Program-made: the position numbers and the translations under genes | Shown here: piece by piece, positions 34,986 to 46,568 of the stretch | Layout: each line of letters opens with the position of its first letter | Position numbering within the stretch: the stretch's first letter is position 1 | Source: Nemertoderma westbladi | Taxonomy: Eukaryota > Xenacoelomorpha > Nemertodermatida > Nemertodermatidae | Length of the DNA stretch: 64,000 nucleotides | Assembly: GCA_032718475.1 (NCBI GenBank) | Contig: JAUCBJ010009136.1 | Location: forward strand, 1 to 64,000 | Direction of reading: 5' to 3' | The notes under the pieces: model-generated | Databases searched by the model: none | Told to the model about the DNA's origin: nothing | What the model saw: the letters and a program-made list of their open reading frames with translations, nothing else

Positions 34986-37900
34986 ACGCCACCATATTTG
35001 CGTGACATACTTTATGAACGCCACCATATTTGCGTGACATACTTTATGAACGCCACCATATTTGCGTGACGTACTTTATGAACGCCACCATGTTTGCGTG
35101 ACATACTTTATGAACGCCCCCATATTTGCGTGACATACTTTATGAACGCCACCATATTTGCGTGACATACTTTATGAACGCCCTCATATTTGCGTGACAT
35201 ACTTTATGAACGCCCCCATATTTGCGTGACATACTTTATGAACGCCCCCATATTTGCGTGACATACTTTATGAACGCCCCCATATTTGTGTGACTTACTT
35301 TATGAACGCCACCATATTTGCATGACATACTTTATGAACGCCCCCATATTTGCGTGACATACTTTATGAACGCCCCCATATTTGTGTGACATACTTTATG
35401 AACGCCCCCATATTTGTGTGACTTACTTTATGAACGCCACCATATTTGCGTGACATACTTTATGAACGCCCCCATATTTGCGTGACATACTTTATGAACG
35501 CCCCCATATTTGCGTGACATACTTTATGAACGCCCCCATATTTGCGTGACATACTTTATGAACGCCCCCATATTTGTGTGACTTACTTTATGAACGCCAC
35601 CATATTTGCGTGACATACTTTATGAACGCCCCCATATTTGCGTGACATACTTTATGAACGCCCCCATATTTGTGTGACTTACTTTATGAACGCCCCCATA
35701 TTTGCGTGACATACTTTATGAACGCCCCCATATTTGTGTGCCTTACTTTATGAACGCCCCCATATTTGCGTGACATACTTTATGAACGGGAACGCCCCCA
35801 TATTTGTGTGACATACTTTATGAACGGGAACGCCCCCATATTTGCGTGACATACTTTATGAACGCCACCATATTTGCGTGACATACTTTATGAACGCCCC
35901 CATATTTGCGTGACATACTTTATGAACGCCCCCATATTTGCGTGACATACTTTATGAACGCCCCCATATTTGCGTGACATACTTTATGAACGCCCCCATA
36001 TTTGCGTGACATACTTTATGAACGCCCCCATATTTGTGTGACTTACTTTATGAACGCCACCATATTTGCGTGACATACTTTATGAACGCCCTCATATTTG
36101 CGTGACATACTTTATGAACGCCCCCATATTTGTGTGACTTACTTTATGAACGCCCCCATATTTGCGTGACATACTTTATGAACGCCCCCATATTTGTGTG
36201 ACTTACTTTATGAACGCCCCCATATTTGCGTGACATACTTTATGAACGCCCCCATATTTGCGTGACATACTTTATGAACGCCCCCATATTTGCGTGACAT
36301 ACTTTATGAACGCCCCCATATTTGCGTGACATACTTTATGAACGCCCCCATATTTGTGTGACTTACTTTATGAACGCCACCATATTTGCGTGACATACTT
36401 GATGAACGCCCCCATATTTGCGTGACATACTTTATGAACGCCCCCATATTTGCGTGACATACTTTATGAACGCCCCCATATTTGCGTGACATACTTTATG
36501 AACGCCCCCATATTTGCGTGACATACTTTATGAACGCCCCCATATTTGCGTGACATACTTTATGAACGCCCCCATATTTGCGTGACATACTTTATGAACG
36601 GGAACGCCCCCATATTTGCGTGACATACGTTATGAACGCCCCCATATTTGCGTGACATACTTTATGAACGCCCCCATATTTGCGTGACATACTTTATGAA
36701 CGCCCCCATATTTGCGTGACATACTTTATGAACGCCCCCATATTTGCGTGACATACTTTATGAACGCCCCCATATTTGCGTGACATACTTTATGAACGCC
36801 CCCATATTTGCGTGACATACTTTATGAACGGGAACGCCCCCATATTTGCGTGACATACGTTATGAACGCCCCCATATTTGCGTGACATACTTTATGAACG
36901 CCACCATATTTGCGTGACATACTTTATGAACGCCACCATATTTGCGTGACATACTTTATGAACGCCCCCATATTTGTGTGACTTACTTTATGAACGCCCC
37001 CATATTTGCGTGACATACTTTATGAACGCCACCATATTTGCGTGACATACTTTATGAACGCCCCCATATTTGCGTGACATACTTTGTGAACGCCACCATA
37101 TTTGCGTGACATACTTTATGAACGCCACCATATTTGCGTGACATACTTTATGAACGCCCCCATATTTGCGTGACATACTTTATGAACGCCACCATATTTG
37201 CGTGACATACTTTATGAACGCCACCATATTTGCGTGACATACTTTATGAACGCCACCATATTTGCGTGACATACTTTATGAACGCCACCATGTTTGCGTG
37301 ACATACTTTATGAACGCCCCCATATTTGCGTGACATACTTTATGAACGCCACCATATTTGCGTGACATACTTTATGAACGCCCTCATATTTGCGTGACAT
37401 ACTTTATGAACGCCCCCATATTTGCGTGACATACTTTATGAACGCCCCCATATTTGCGTGACATACTTTATGAACGCCCCCATATTTGTGTGACTTACTT
37501 TATGAACGCCACCATATTTGCATGACATACTTTATGAACGCCCCCATATTTGCGTGACATACTTTATGAACGCCCCCATATTTGTGTGACATACTTTATG
37601 AACGCCCCCATATTTGTGTGACTTACTTTATGAACGCCACCATATTTGCGTGACATACTTTATGAACGCCCCCATATTTGCGTGACATACTTTATGAACG
37701 CCCCCATATTTGCGTGACATACTTTATGAACGCCCCCATATTTGCGTGACATACTTTATGAACGCCCCCATATTTGTGTGACTTACTTTATGAACGCCAC
37801 CATATTTGCGTGACATACTTTATGAACGCCCCCATATTTGCGTGACATACTTTATGAACGCCCCCATATTTGTGTGACTTACTTTATGAACGCCCCCATA

Positions 37901-38530
37901 TTTGCGTGACATACTTTATGAACGCCCCCATATTTGTGTGCCTTACTTTATGAACGCCCCCATATTTGCGTGACATACTTTATGAACGGGAACGCCCCCA
38001 TATTTGTGTGACATACTTTATGAACGGGAACGCCCCCATATTTGCGTGACATACTTTATGAACGCCACCATATTTGCGTGACATACTTTATGAACGCCCC
38101 CATATTTGCGTGACATACTTTATGAACGCCCCCATATTTGCGTGACATACTTTATGAACGCCCCCATATTTGCGTGACATACTTTATGAACGCCCCCATA
38201 TTTGCGTGACATACTTTATGAACGCCCCCATATTTGTGTGACTTACTTTATGAACGCCACCATATTTGCGTGACATACTTTATGAACGCCCTCATATTTG
38301 CGTGACATACTTTATGAACGCCCCCATATTTGTGTGACTTACTTTATGAACGCCCCCATATTTGCGTGACATACTTTATGAACGCCCCCATATTTGTGTG
38401 ACTTACTTTATGAACGCCCCCATATTTGCGTGACATACTTTATGAACGCCCCCATATTTGCGTGACATACTTTATGAACGCCCCCATATTTGCGTGACAT
38501 ACTTTATGAACGCCCCCATATTTGTGTGAC
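34130..38530. repeat. 2.2-kb tandem duplication within the satellite
   Basis: Two adjacent copies, about 34,130-36,300 and 36,300-38,530. The variant TGTGTGCCTTAC occurs at 35,736 and 37,936, GCATGAC at 35,320 and 37,520, and a CTTTGTGAACG unit at 34,884 and 37,084, all 2200 bp apart; at the start the offset is 2168, one unit less. Confidence 0.82.
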
Positions 38531-40902
38531 TTACTTTATGAACGCCACCATATTTGCGTGACATACTTTATGAACGCCCTCATATTTGCTTGACATACTT
38601 TATGAACGCCCCCATATTTGCGTGACATACTTTATGAACGCCCCCATATTTGTGTGACTTACTTTATGAACGCCCCCATATTTGCGTGACATACTTTATG
38701 AACGCCCTCATATTTGCGTGACATACTTTATGAACGCCCCCATATTTGCGTGACATACTTTATGAACGCCACCATATTTGCGTGACATACTTTATGAACG
38801 CCCCCATATTTGCGTGACATACTTTATGAACGCCCCCATATTTGCGTGACATACTTTATGAACGCCCCCATATTTGCGTGACATACTTTATGAACGCCCC
38901 CATATTTGCGTGACATACTTTATGAACGCCACCATATTTGCGTGACATACTTTATGAACGCCCTCATATTTGCATGACATACTTTATGAACGCCCCCATA
39001 TTTGCGTGACATACTTTATGAACGCCCCCATATTTGTGTGACTTACTTTATGAACGCCCCCATATTTGCGTGACATACTTTATGAACGCCCTCATATTTG
39101 CGTGACATACTTTATGAACGCCCCCATATTTGCGTGACATACTTTATGAACGCCACCATATTTGCGTGACATACTTTATGAACGCCCCCATGTTTGCGTG
39201 ACATACTTTATGAACGCCCCCATATTTGCGTGACATACTTTATGAACGCCCCCATATTTGCGTGACATACTTTATGAACGCCCCCATATTTGCGTGACAT
39301 ACTTTATGAACGCCCCCATATTTGCGTGACATACTTTATGAACGCCCCCATATTTGCGTGACATACTTTATGAACGCCCCCATATTTGCGTGACATACTT
39401 TATGAACACCCCCATATTTGCGTGACATACTTTATGAACAGGAACGCCCCCATATTTGCGTGACATACGTTATGAACGCCCCCATATTTGCGTGACATAC
39501 TTTATGAACGCCCCCATATTTGCGTGACATACTTTATGAACGGGAACGCCCCCATATTTGCGTGACATACGTTATGAACGCCCCCATATTTGCGTGACAT
39601 ACTTTATGAACGCCCCCATATTTGCGTGACATACTTCATGAACGCCCCCATATTTGCGTGACATACTTTATGAACGCCCCCATATTTGCGTGACATACTT
39701 TATGAACGCCCCCATATTTGCGTGACATACTTTATGAACGCCCCCATATTTGCGTGACATACTTTATGAACGCCCCCATATTTGCGTGACATACTTTATG
39801 AACGGGAACGCTCCCATATTTGCGTGACATACTTTATGAACGCCCCCATATTTGCGTGACATACTTTATGAACGCCCCCATATTTGCGTGACATACTTTA
39901 TGAACGCCGCCATATTTGTGTGACATACTTTATGAACGCCCCCATATTTGCGTGACATACTTTATGAACGCCCCCATATTTGCGTGACATACTTTATGAA
40001 CGCCCCCATATTTGCGTGACATACTTTATGAACGGGAACGCCCCCATATTTGCGTGACATACGTTATGAACGCCCCCATATTTGCGTGACATACTTTATG
40101 AACGCCCCCATATTTGCGTGACATACTTTATGAACGCCCCCATATTTGCGTGACATACTTTATGAACGCCCCCATATTTGCGTGAGATACTTAATGAACG
40201 GGAACGCCCCCATATTTGTGTGACATACTTTATGAACGCCCCCATATTTGCGTGACATACTTTATGAACGCCCCCATATTTGCGTGACATACTTTATGAA
40301 CGCCCCCATATTTGCGTGACATACTTTATGAACGCCCCCATATTTGCGTGACATACTTTATGAACGCCCCCATATTTGCGTGACATACTTTATGAACGCC
40401 CCCATATTTGCGTGACATACTTTATGAACGTGAACGCCCCCATATTTGCGTGACATACGTTATGAACGCCCCCATATTTGCGTGACATACTTTATGAACG
40501 CCCCCATATTTGCGTGACATACTTTATGAACGCCCCCATATTTGCGTGACATACTTTATGAACGCCCCCATATTTGCGTGACATACTTTATGAACGCCCC
40601 CATATTTGCGTGACATACTTTATGAACGCCCCCATATTTGCGTGACATACTTTATGAACGGGAACGCCCCCATATTTGCGTGACATACGTTATGAACGCC
40701 CCCATATTTGCGTGACATACTTTATGAACGCCCCCATAGTTGCGTGACATACTTTATGAACGGGAACGCCCCCATATTTGCGTGACATACGTTATGAACG
40801 CCCCCATATTTGCGTGACATACTTTATGAACGCCCCCATATTTGCGTGACATACTTTATGAACGCCCCCATATTTGCGTGACATACTTTATGAACGCCCC
40901 CA

Positions 40903-40934
40903 TATGGGTCATTTTTTGATGAGAATGACCCATA
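40903..40934. repeat. 11-bp perfect inverted repeat at the satellite edge
   Basis: TATGGGTCATT (40,903-40,913) and AATGACCCATA (40,924-40,934) with a 10-nt loop, exactly where the satellite stops. It could be the end structure of an unrecognised element or simply the breakpoint. No partner terminus was found. Confidence 0.7.
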
Positions 40935-42338
40935 ATATGTATTTTGTATTATAATGTCGCTCTCGCTCATAAATATTCAACCACCACCATTGCAAATGCT
41001 GTTTATAAATAATTGAGTTTATAATAAATTTATCATACAAATCTAACACCGTATTAGCACGCTACGGTGTTAATAACGAGTTATGTGAATACAAGAAACA
41101 CAATTGATATATTCTACTGTGGGGCGAGACACGTAGACGGCGAGCCTTGGCATACGGTTCATATAGGGCAGATGGGGCATGTCCGTCTGTCCGTCTGTCT
41201 GGTAAATGTTTGAACGCGAATTTCTCGGCATCGCTGATTCGGAATTAAACCAAACTTAGTAGGTAAGTAGTAGAGAGAAAGTTTAGAAAGTTTGTAAAGT
41301 TTGGTGAAAAATCATGCAGTCTGACGTCAGCTACGACAGATTATGTGGTTTTTAAAAAATGTAAAATTTCTGGGGAACGCCTCATTTTCCAAAGCTGAAA
41401 TTTCGGTTGCCTGTAGAGAATCTTAAAGTCTATCTTTTACGAAATTGAAAAGTTTAAGACATTTAATTGGGGATCGGCTAGAGACTCCGAAGTAATGACA
41501 TAGGCCTACCGGTACGGTACAGCTGTACTGTACAAGTACGGAATTGCAGAATAATAATTTGACACCACCTAGCGGATTAATATATAATTGTATATCGATC
41601 GATTACACTTTATAGCATGGGATATGGGGTCCGAGCCACGAAGTTGGCGGAGCCTTTGCGAACTGATTCTATCTATCTATTAGGGGGGTAGGTCAATTAT
41701 GGCAAATATTTCATTCAATAATGGTACTGTATGTCACCATCGTCGCTACGATTGTGACTTACTCATAACTTCGTCGAATTTAAAGCTTTCGAGTCTAAAA
41801 TTAGTAGGCATCAATAAGACCATAAGTTTTGTTTTTTAGGGACTTCCAGACACCATCAAATCCTCAGTCTCTCGCTAGAGGGCTACATGTCTAGATATTA
41901 AATATCCTCACATTTTCTTTGCTTTAAACCCGTTCTAGCTGAAACTTGGCATATTTGTACTAGACCATTAACTGTGTCATTCAAAGGAGGCTCATATGTC
42001 TGCAGTTCTCTAGTCTGCCGCTAGAGGGCAAAATATCTCAAAGTGCAATCATCGATTTAGCTGAAACGTGAAAGCGAGCAACTTTCCCCTCTTATGATTT
42101 ATTTGCGGTTTGGTTAATTTCTTAAATACAGATTTTGTGTTAGAATTGCTCAATTTTAATTTGTATCTCATAACTGAGCCTCGTGTTGCGCGAAGGCCCC
42201 ACGAACGTGTACCTACTGTATATTAACCAAGGTCACCCAGGCCAAGACGAGATTCGGGTTGTTTTGAGTTAAGTTTTGTAAAAACCAAGTATTTTGTTTC
42301 GTTTAGCGTTACGGGGATGTTTTGATTGCAGAGTAGAC
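40935..42338. other. Non-coding AT-rich stretch with dispersed-repeat character
   Basis: No gene seen in 1.4 kb. It contains a perfect hairpin at 41,044-41,072 (TAACACCGTA/TACGGTGTTA, 9-nt loop); a GTCCGTCT microsatellite near 41,180-41,205; a palindrome GTACAGCTGTAC at 41,517-41,528; a TCTATCTATCTA tract near 41,670; and two CGCTAGAGGGC motifs (about 41,872 and 42,015). Phrases related to TGTGGGGCGAGCCAC (near 41,120 and 41,625) recur at 52.6 and 53.2 kb, suggesting a dispersed family. Part nearest 42,338 would be the 3' flank or LTR of the BEL/Pao remnant, but no LTR pair could be matched. Confidence 0.6.
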
Positions 42339-42650
42339 TCAATTTTCGGTTCTACAAATTAAATGTTTAATAGAGCGAGTCAAATATGTAGCCTCTTCGC
42401 CTCTTTTTGCTATTTTAATTCGTACTGAACGAATTTCACCATCTCTGCTTTCGAATAATTTGTCGACCCTGCAGAATTTCCACAAACAACGGGGTAATTT
42501 TTTGTCACACAATAAGCAAATGTCGCCTATGGCGGGTTTGATCAAATTCGATTCAGACCGATTATTGGTGCGGTGGCTTTCGCGTAACTCTTTTAAGTAG
42601 TTGTCACGCCAAAATTGCCTAAAGCAATTAACCGCAGTCTCTTGATATTT
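42339..42650 (-). pseudogene. BEL/Pao polyprotein C-terminal fragment
   Basis: On the minus strand the frame reads into IKPAIGDICLLCDKKLPRC and LWKFCRVDKLFESRDGEIRS, the conserved C-terminal segment after the integrase in BEL/Pao retrotransposons (a 'valid-and-regulating-order' strand pattern with LPR-W-GRV-GRDG spacing). The frame is open back to about 42,650, and preceding residues (FRQFWRDNYLKELRESH) belong to the same protein. It is separated from the integrase fragment by a frameshift at a run of seven T (about 42,648-42,655). It ends at a stop at 42,339. There is no ATG of its own; it is part of a decayed pol gene. Confidence 0.85.
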
Positions 42651-43090
42651 TTTTCTGTTTTTGCGGTTATTTCTAAATTTTGGGATTTGACAAACGGGTG
42701 GGGTAATGCACAGAGCCTCTTCCCAACCAGGAAGTGACTTGGAGTAAGGACATCAAAACACTCTGTGTCGTCAGTATGTATATAAGTCAGCGGCCTACTA
42801 TTTACAACTCCTTCACAAGTTACAAGTAAGGTTGCAAATTCGTCATCTGTTAGTACAGCCCGTCCCATTACTTTACGTAGGTTGGATTTTACACTGCCAA
42901 CCAGCCGTTCTATGAAGCCATACGCAGATGGATACCTCTCAACATAGAACTTCCATTTAATTGATAAATTTCCGAATGCGTGTTTAACTGCTTCACTAAT
43001 TAATACTTTATTGTATAACACTAATTCTTGGAATGTTTTTTTAAATGTACTGGCATTGTCACTTAATATCAGTGATGGTATACCTCTAAA
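42593..43090 (-). pseudogene. BEL/Pao integrase fragment
   Basis: Minus-strand frame from 43,090 carries FRGIPSLILSDNAST (the second catalytic Asp of the integrase core), then AYGFIERLVGSVKSNLRKV with the catalytic Glu, then VVNSRPLTYI and LTPSHFLVGKRL, all hallmarks of BEL/Pao integrases. The last 16 residues before 42,593 are out of frame after the T7 shift. Upstream coding (protease, reverse transcriptase, RNase H) is absent: at 43,091 the sequence breaks into a GATAAT microsatellite and a plus-strand LINE piece. The matching gag portion lies at 47,801-48,073 on the same strand. Confidence 0.9.
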
Positions 43091-43211
43091 TTATGATAAT
43101 GATAATGATGATAATGATGATCATAATGATGATGGGGTGATGATAACTCCACCTACTGGCTCCAGAAGTCGAGGAAATCCTGCCAAGTACCTGACTGATC
43201 TAGACTTTGCT
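43091..43211 (+). mobile_element. Older LINE copy, 5' part (split by LINE E)
   Basis: A GATAAT-type microsatellite (43,091-43,117) followed by about 95 bp identical in order to the RT segment of the neighbouring LINE E but on the opposite strand (GVMITPPTGSRSRGNPAKYL then TDLDFA). It stops inside the catalytic motif at CTAGACTTTGCT; the same motif resumes at 46,971. The two pieces are halves of one 5'-truncated plus-strand copy. Confidence 0.88.
43200..43211. repeat. 12-bp target-site duplication of LINE E, left
   Basis: CTAGACTTTGCT, repeated at 46,971-46,982. It lies within the RT catalytic codons of the older LINE copy. Confidence 0.85.
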
Positions 43212-43251
43212 ACTACTACTAGGATCGGCATGCTGCATTGCAGCTGCATTT

Positions 43252-46212
43252 TTAAGAATGCTGTGCCGGCTTGTCAACAAAATTGCACCGCCACAACTCC
43301 CTATCACCCATGACATTTGCTAGATCATCCGCATCTTTAAGGCCAGTGTCCTTTAAGATGCGTCTCAAGAAAGTCATGGGCTGTCCACCATGCTTATTCA
43401 CTCCATGAGGCTGCCAAAGTACAAGATTATGCACTGGCTGGTCCTCACGGCGAAAGCAATGTCCTGCAAAGCGGAGGCGATTTTGTTCTAGTGTCAAGCT
43501 TGGGGGAACCAATGAGACACCTCCAATGTTATATAGTGTCTGGTTGGAGATGTGTGCATTGTACTTGACACAATGAACCCGGCGTAGCATTCTTGTGAAT
43601 GTGCCATCCAGAGATTTAGTGTCCTCAGCAGTTAGAGCCCAGCATGGACTCCCGTAGAGGAGTACTGGAACTACTGCTGCTCTAAATAATCGGACCTTAA
43701 GTTTCCGATTAATTCTCGGTGATTTCCAAATCCTGGAAAGCCTATTCAAGGCTGTCCATGCCTTTCCCTTACGTATTCGAAGGTCCTCACCTGACTTCCG
43801 GATCCATGATCCCAGGTAACAGAAGTCGTCCACATGCTCAAGCATACCATCCTTTGAGCTTATGCTCATCCGACCAGAGACTTGCTGAGGACTTTCAAAG
43901 TTAACAGTCAGAATTTTGGTCTTTCTGGAGTTAATAAAAAGACCAACACTAGAAGCAGCATGTTCTAATGAGCTGAGGAGCCGTTGGGCTCCCTCTAATG
44001 ATTCTGAGAGTACTCCTAAGTCATCAGCAAAGTCTAGATCAGTTAGGTACTTGGCAGGATTTCCTCGACTTCTGGAGCCAGTAGGTGGAGTTATCATCAC
44101 CCCATCATCATTATGATGATCTAAGGACATGCGTAGAACATAGTCAACCACAATAATGAACAAGAATGGTGCAAGTGTGTCTCCTTGGAGGACGCCCCAT
44201 AACACTTCAAATGGTTCTGTGTCACCGTCAACAGTAGACACAAATGTTGTCGAACCATCGTATACTGATCTGATTGCTGCAATAATTTCATCAGGAATCC
44301 CATATAATGAAAGTATGCTGAACATACGTGAGCGAGAGACTGAATCAAAGGCCTTGAAGAAGTCAACAAAGATAACAGCCAGATGCCTGTCTTTCTTTTT
44401 TGATAATTCTTCAATTATCCTTCTAAGTGCCAAAATGGGCTCCATGGTCCCACGACCTTTACGGAACCCATTCTGATTTCCACGGAGCAGTCTCTCAATG
44501 GGATCCCTGATGCGATTTAATAGAATCCTATTGTATAGCTTTGCAGCAATCGAGATCAATGAGATTCCCCGAAAAGAACCATAGAGTGTTAGGTTGCCCT
44601 TCTTGGGAACTGGCACCAACTTATTTGTTTTCATTTCTTGTGGGACTCTTGTTGTTCGGTACATGTCTACTATGATGGGATAGATGAGCTTTAAACATTC
44701 AGGTATTTTAAAGACCTCAGGGGGAACACCATCTACTCCACTGGCACGATTGGTCTTAATGCTCTTTGCAGCAGCCTTCACTTCTGCAAAGGAGATATCG
44801 CCAATGGGAATATCTGGGAGTACAGACTCAGACACTTTTACTTCTATAAAGTTATCAGGCAATACCCTGTCATTATTGAGGAGCTTTTCAAAGTGGGCTT
44901 TCCAACCATTGAGGCGATCGGCTGGTGATTCAGCCTTAACCTTGGTGGTTGGTTGGCTTTTCCGCCCAGTAAGCAGATTGATTGATTTCCATGCCTGGGA
45001 TGATTGCCTGCTGTCGTCAGCATCATTGATGGCATCAACCTGTTGGTTTATTAGCTCCTGTAGATTAACAGAGTACTGCCTGTTCAGGGACCTAGATGCA
45101 GCCTTAACTGCATTCTTGGCCGCTGTAGTCTGTTTGAGTCGGGACTCTTTCTGCGCCTTATGAAGGTCATTTCGGCACTTCTGAATTTTGTTGTCAGTCC
45201 AGGGGGCCCTTTTCCTGTTTCGAGGGTATACAGGAACTGTTTCTGCAGCTGCTAACTTAACTGCTTCTGTAAAGGCAGTATAGCCCTCACAGTGATCTGC
45301 CGCCTCAGAGGCAAGAGCCTCATACCTGTTGCTCAGCTGTAGTGTGAAGCTGGATCTCACACTTGGCTGTTGCAACAGAGAGGACCAGTCATGCCGCGGC
45401 AAGGCAGATTTCGTTGTTCTGCTAGCACGCAGACTAAGTCTTACCTTGGCCACAATAAGGCGGTGATCACTGGAGAAGGGTCGAAGTGTAAATGCATTAC
45501 AGTCTTGTATAGAGCTCCTGTATTTCCTACGAAACAGAATATGGTCTATCTGGGACTTGTGACCACTGGGTCCACTATGAGTCCATAGCTTTCCAGTTCG
45601 CTTCTTGAACTGGGTTCCAGCCGAAAACAATCCATTTCCAGAGATAAAATCCTGAAGATGGACAGAATTTCGGTTAACACTATTGCTATAGACCCAGGGC
45701 GATGTAGGTGATTGATGCAGACTTGCATTAAAGTCTCCCAGGAATGTTAAGAATGCATGCTGATCCACTCCATCAGTAGCTGCTTGTAGATTGTGGTAGA
45801 AATTTTCCACCTCATCTACAGGGGCAACACTAGTTGGAGAGTAGCACACAATCAGAACCACCTTAGGAAACTTCTTAGCCAGTCTTCCAGAACATGAGAA
45901 GTGGCAACGGATGATGCGGTTAGAGATTTGGTCTATTTTGTCCAATGCTGCATGTGCAGTTGGATTCATCAATAGACCAATTCCACCATTGCCACTATCA
46001 TCTGCTGACGCGAGGGCGAGTCGCCAACCGCCCCCCATGTCCTTAATCAGAACCTCATCAGTCTGTCCAGTCTGCATTCGGTGCTCTTGAACACCCACTG
46101 CGCTAAGAGAAAGCTTATCTGCCAAGGCAGTCAGCTCACCTTGTCGCATTGGGGACCCGAGTGTTAGGGTGTTTAATGAGGCTAGTCTAGTGACTTGCCT
46201 CAGATTCACCAA
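43252..46212 (-). CDS. LINE E endonuclease/reverse transcriptase
   Basis: 986 residues with one uninterrupted frame. The endonuclease has LASLNTLTLGS (Asn of the usual WNVRTL motif), VGVQEHRM, LGDFNASL, SQIDHILF and SSDHRLIVAK. The reverse transcriptase has FVDFFKAFDSVSR (about residue 612), GVLQGDTLAPFLF and LDFADDLGVL (about 728), with FADD replacing the common YADD; both catalytic Asp remain. The C-terminus has the helical connection and GQP-FLRR-LKDTG segment. The listed first codon is TTG; the frame is open to about 46,277 with no ATG, and the first ATG is past the catalytic Asn. Translation probably comes from the upstream ORF by frameshift or reinitiation. Confidence 0.92.
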   Translation of the reverse strand: MVNLRQVTRLASLNTLTLGSPMRQGELTALADKLSLSAVGVQEHRMQTGQTDEVLIKDMGGGWRLALASADDSGNGGIGLLMNPTAHAALDKIDQISNRIIRCHFSCSGRLAKKFPKVVLIVCYSPTSVAPVDEVENFYHNLQAATDGVDQHAFLTFLGDFNASLHQSPTSPWVYSNSVNRNSVHLQDFISGNGLFSAGTQFKKRTGKLWTHSGPSGHKSQIDHILFRRKYRSSIQDCNAFTLRPFSSDHRLIVAKVRLSLRASRTTKSALPRHDWSSLLQQPSVRSSFTLQLSNRYEALASEAADHCEGYTAFTEAVKLAAAETVPVYPRNRKRAPWTDNKIQKCRNDLHKAQKESRLKQTTAAKNAVKAASRSLNRQYSVNLQELINQQVDAINDADDSRQSSQAWKSINLLTGRKSQPTTKVKAESPADRLNGWKAHFEKLLNNDRVLPDNFIEVKVSESVLPDIPIGDISFAEVKAAAKSIKTNRASGVDGVPPEVFKIPECLKLIYPIIVDMYRTTRVPQEMKTNKLVPVPKKGNLTLYGSFRGISLISIAAKLYNRILLNRIRDPIERLLRGNQNGFRKGRGTMEPILALRRIIEELSKKKDRHLAVIFVDFFKAFDSVSRSRMFSILSLYGIPDEIIAAIRSVYDGSTTFVSTVDGDTEPFEVLWGVLQGDTLAPFLFIIVVDYVLRMSLDHHNDDGVMITPPTGSRSRGNPAKYLTDLDFADDLGVLSESLEGAQRLLSSLEHAASSVGLFINSRKTKILTVNFESPQQVSGRMSISSKDGMLEHVDDFCYLGSWIRKSGEDLRIRKGKAWTALNRLSRIWKSPRINRKLKVRLFRAAVVPVLLYGSPCWALTAEDTKSLDGTFTRMLRRVHCVKYNAHISNQTLYNIGGVSLVPPSLTLEQNRLRFAGHCFRREDQPVHNLVLWQPHGVNKHGGQPMTFLRRILKDTGLKDADDLANVMGDRELWRCNFVDKPAQHS

Positions 46213-46568
46213 TGGCTTTGTTGGTCGGGGTGGAACATGAGAGTAGCCTCCAACTCCAGAATCCCTCTCCCCATCACAATCTGGCCTCCCTGGTGACCCT
46301 GGGTTTGGGCCAAAAGGTCATCAGGAAAGGGACTCAAAGAATTGTTGGCTGCTCTCTCTCCAGTAGGGGGTGAGACAGGCAGCCGGTCAGGAGTTAACTG
46401 ACGCCTGTGAGGCCGATTGTGTCCGGTAATTCCACTGGCCTCTAGTGGCCGGACCTCCGCATTGCTAATGTAATCCATAGTGGGGGTTGGGGGGTGCTTT
46501 TTTGCCGAGTCAGCTCTCGGGGCAAATACCGCACCCTGGTTTGCCATTCCACAGGGTGGGTGTCGCAA
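46206..46568 (-). CDS. LINE E upstream ORF (N-terminal or ORF1-like)
   Basis: 120 residues, Pro/Arg/Ser-rich, starting MRHPPCGMANQGAVF and ending QQSHW just as the long ORF opens in a neighbouring frame (overlap of a few bases around 46,206-46,212; frames coexist up to about 46,277). No domain recognised. The overlap and the absence of an ATG for the long ORF suggest the two are translated together through a frame change, or that one indel has split a formerly continuous ORF. Confidence 0.6.
   Translation of the reverse strand: MRHPPCGMANQGAVFAPRADSAKKHPPTPTMDYISNAEVRPLEASGITGHNRPHRRQLTPDRLPVSPPTGERAANNSLSPFPDDLLAQTQGHQGGQIVMGRGILELEATLMFHPDQQSHW

Larger units (their letters stand above)
11946..40902. 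repeat. 32-bp satellite array, block 3, with nested higher-order repeats
   Basis: About 29 kb, roughly 900 units of the 32-bp satellite with no other insert. Two textures alternate: stretches dominated by CCACC/CCCTC/TGTGTGACTT variants (for example 14.7-16.1, 20.5-22.0, 23.7-24.4 and 30.4-31.8 kb), and stretches of uniform CCCCC units punctuated every 6-10 units by the 38-bp GGAACG form (for example 12.6-14.7, 18.1-20.5 and 28.0-30.4 kb). Rare private variants recur at constant offsets, revealing large tandem duplications. No gene is seen; the recurrent 62-64-residue frames are by-products of the period. Confidence 0.97.

Noticed and set aside
12927-40290. Recurrent 62-64-residue minus-strand ORFs (MSRKYGGVHKVCHANMG...) in the satellite
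   Set aside because: They follow from the 32-bp period (three units are 32 codons) and lack any start, splice or promoter context; the protein is only the repeat translated.
1-40902. CRISPR-like array of 32-bp repeats
   Set aside because: Units are contiguous with no unique spacers, there is no cas gene, and the DNA is animal.
43011-43313. 100-residue plus-strand ORF
   Set aside because: A chimera of antisense integrase, a microsatellite, a LINE fragment and the antisense LINE E end, explained by the nested insertions.
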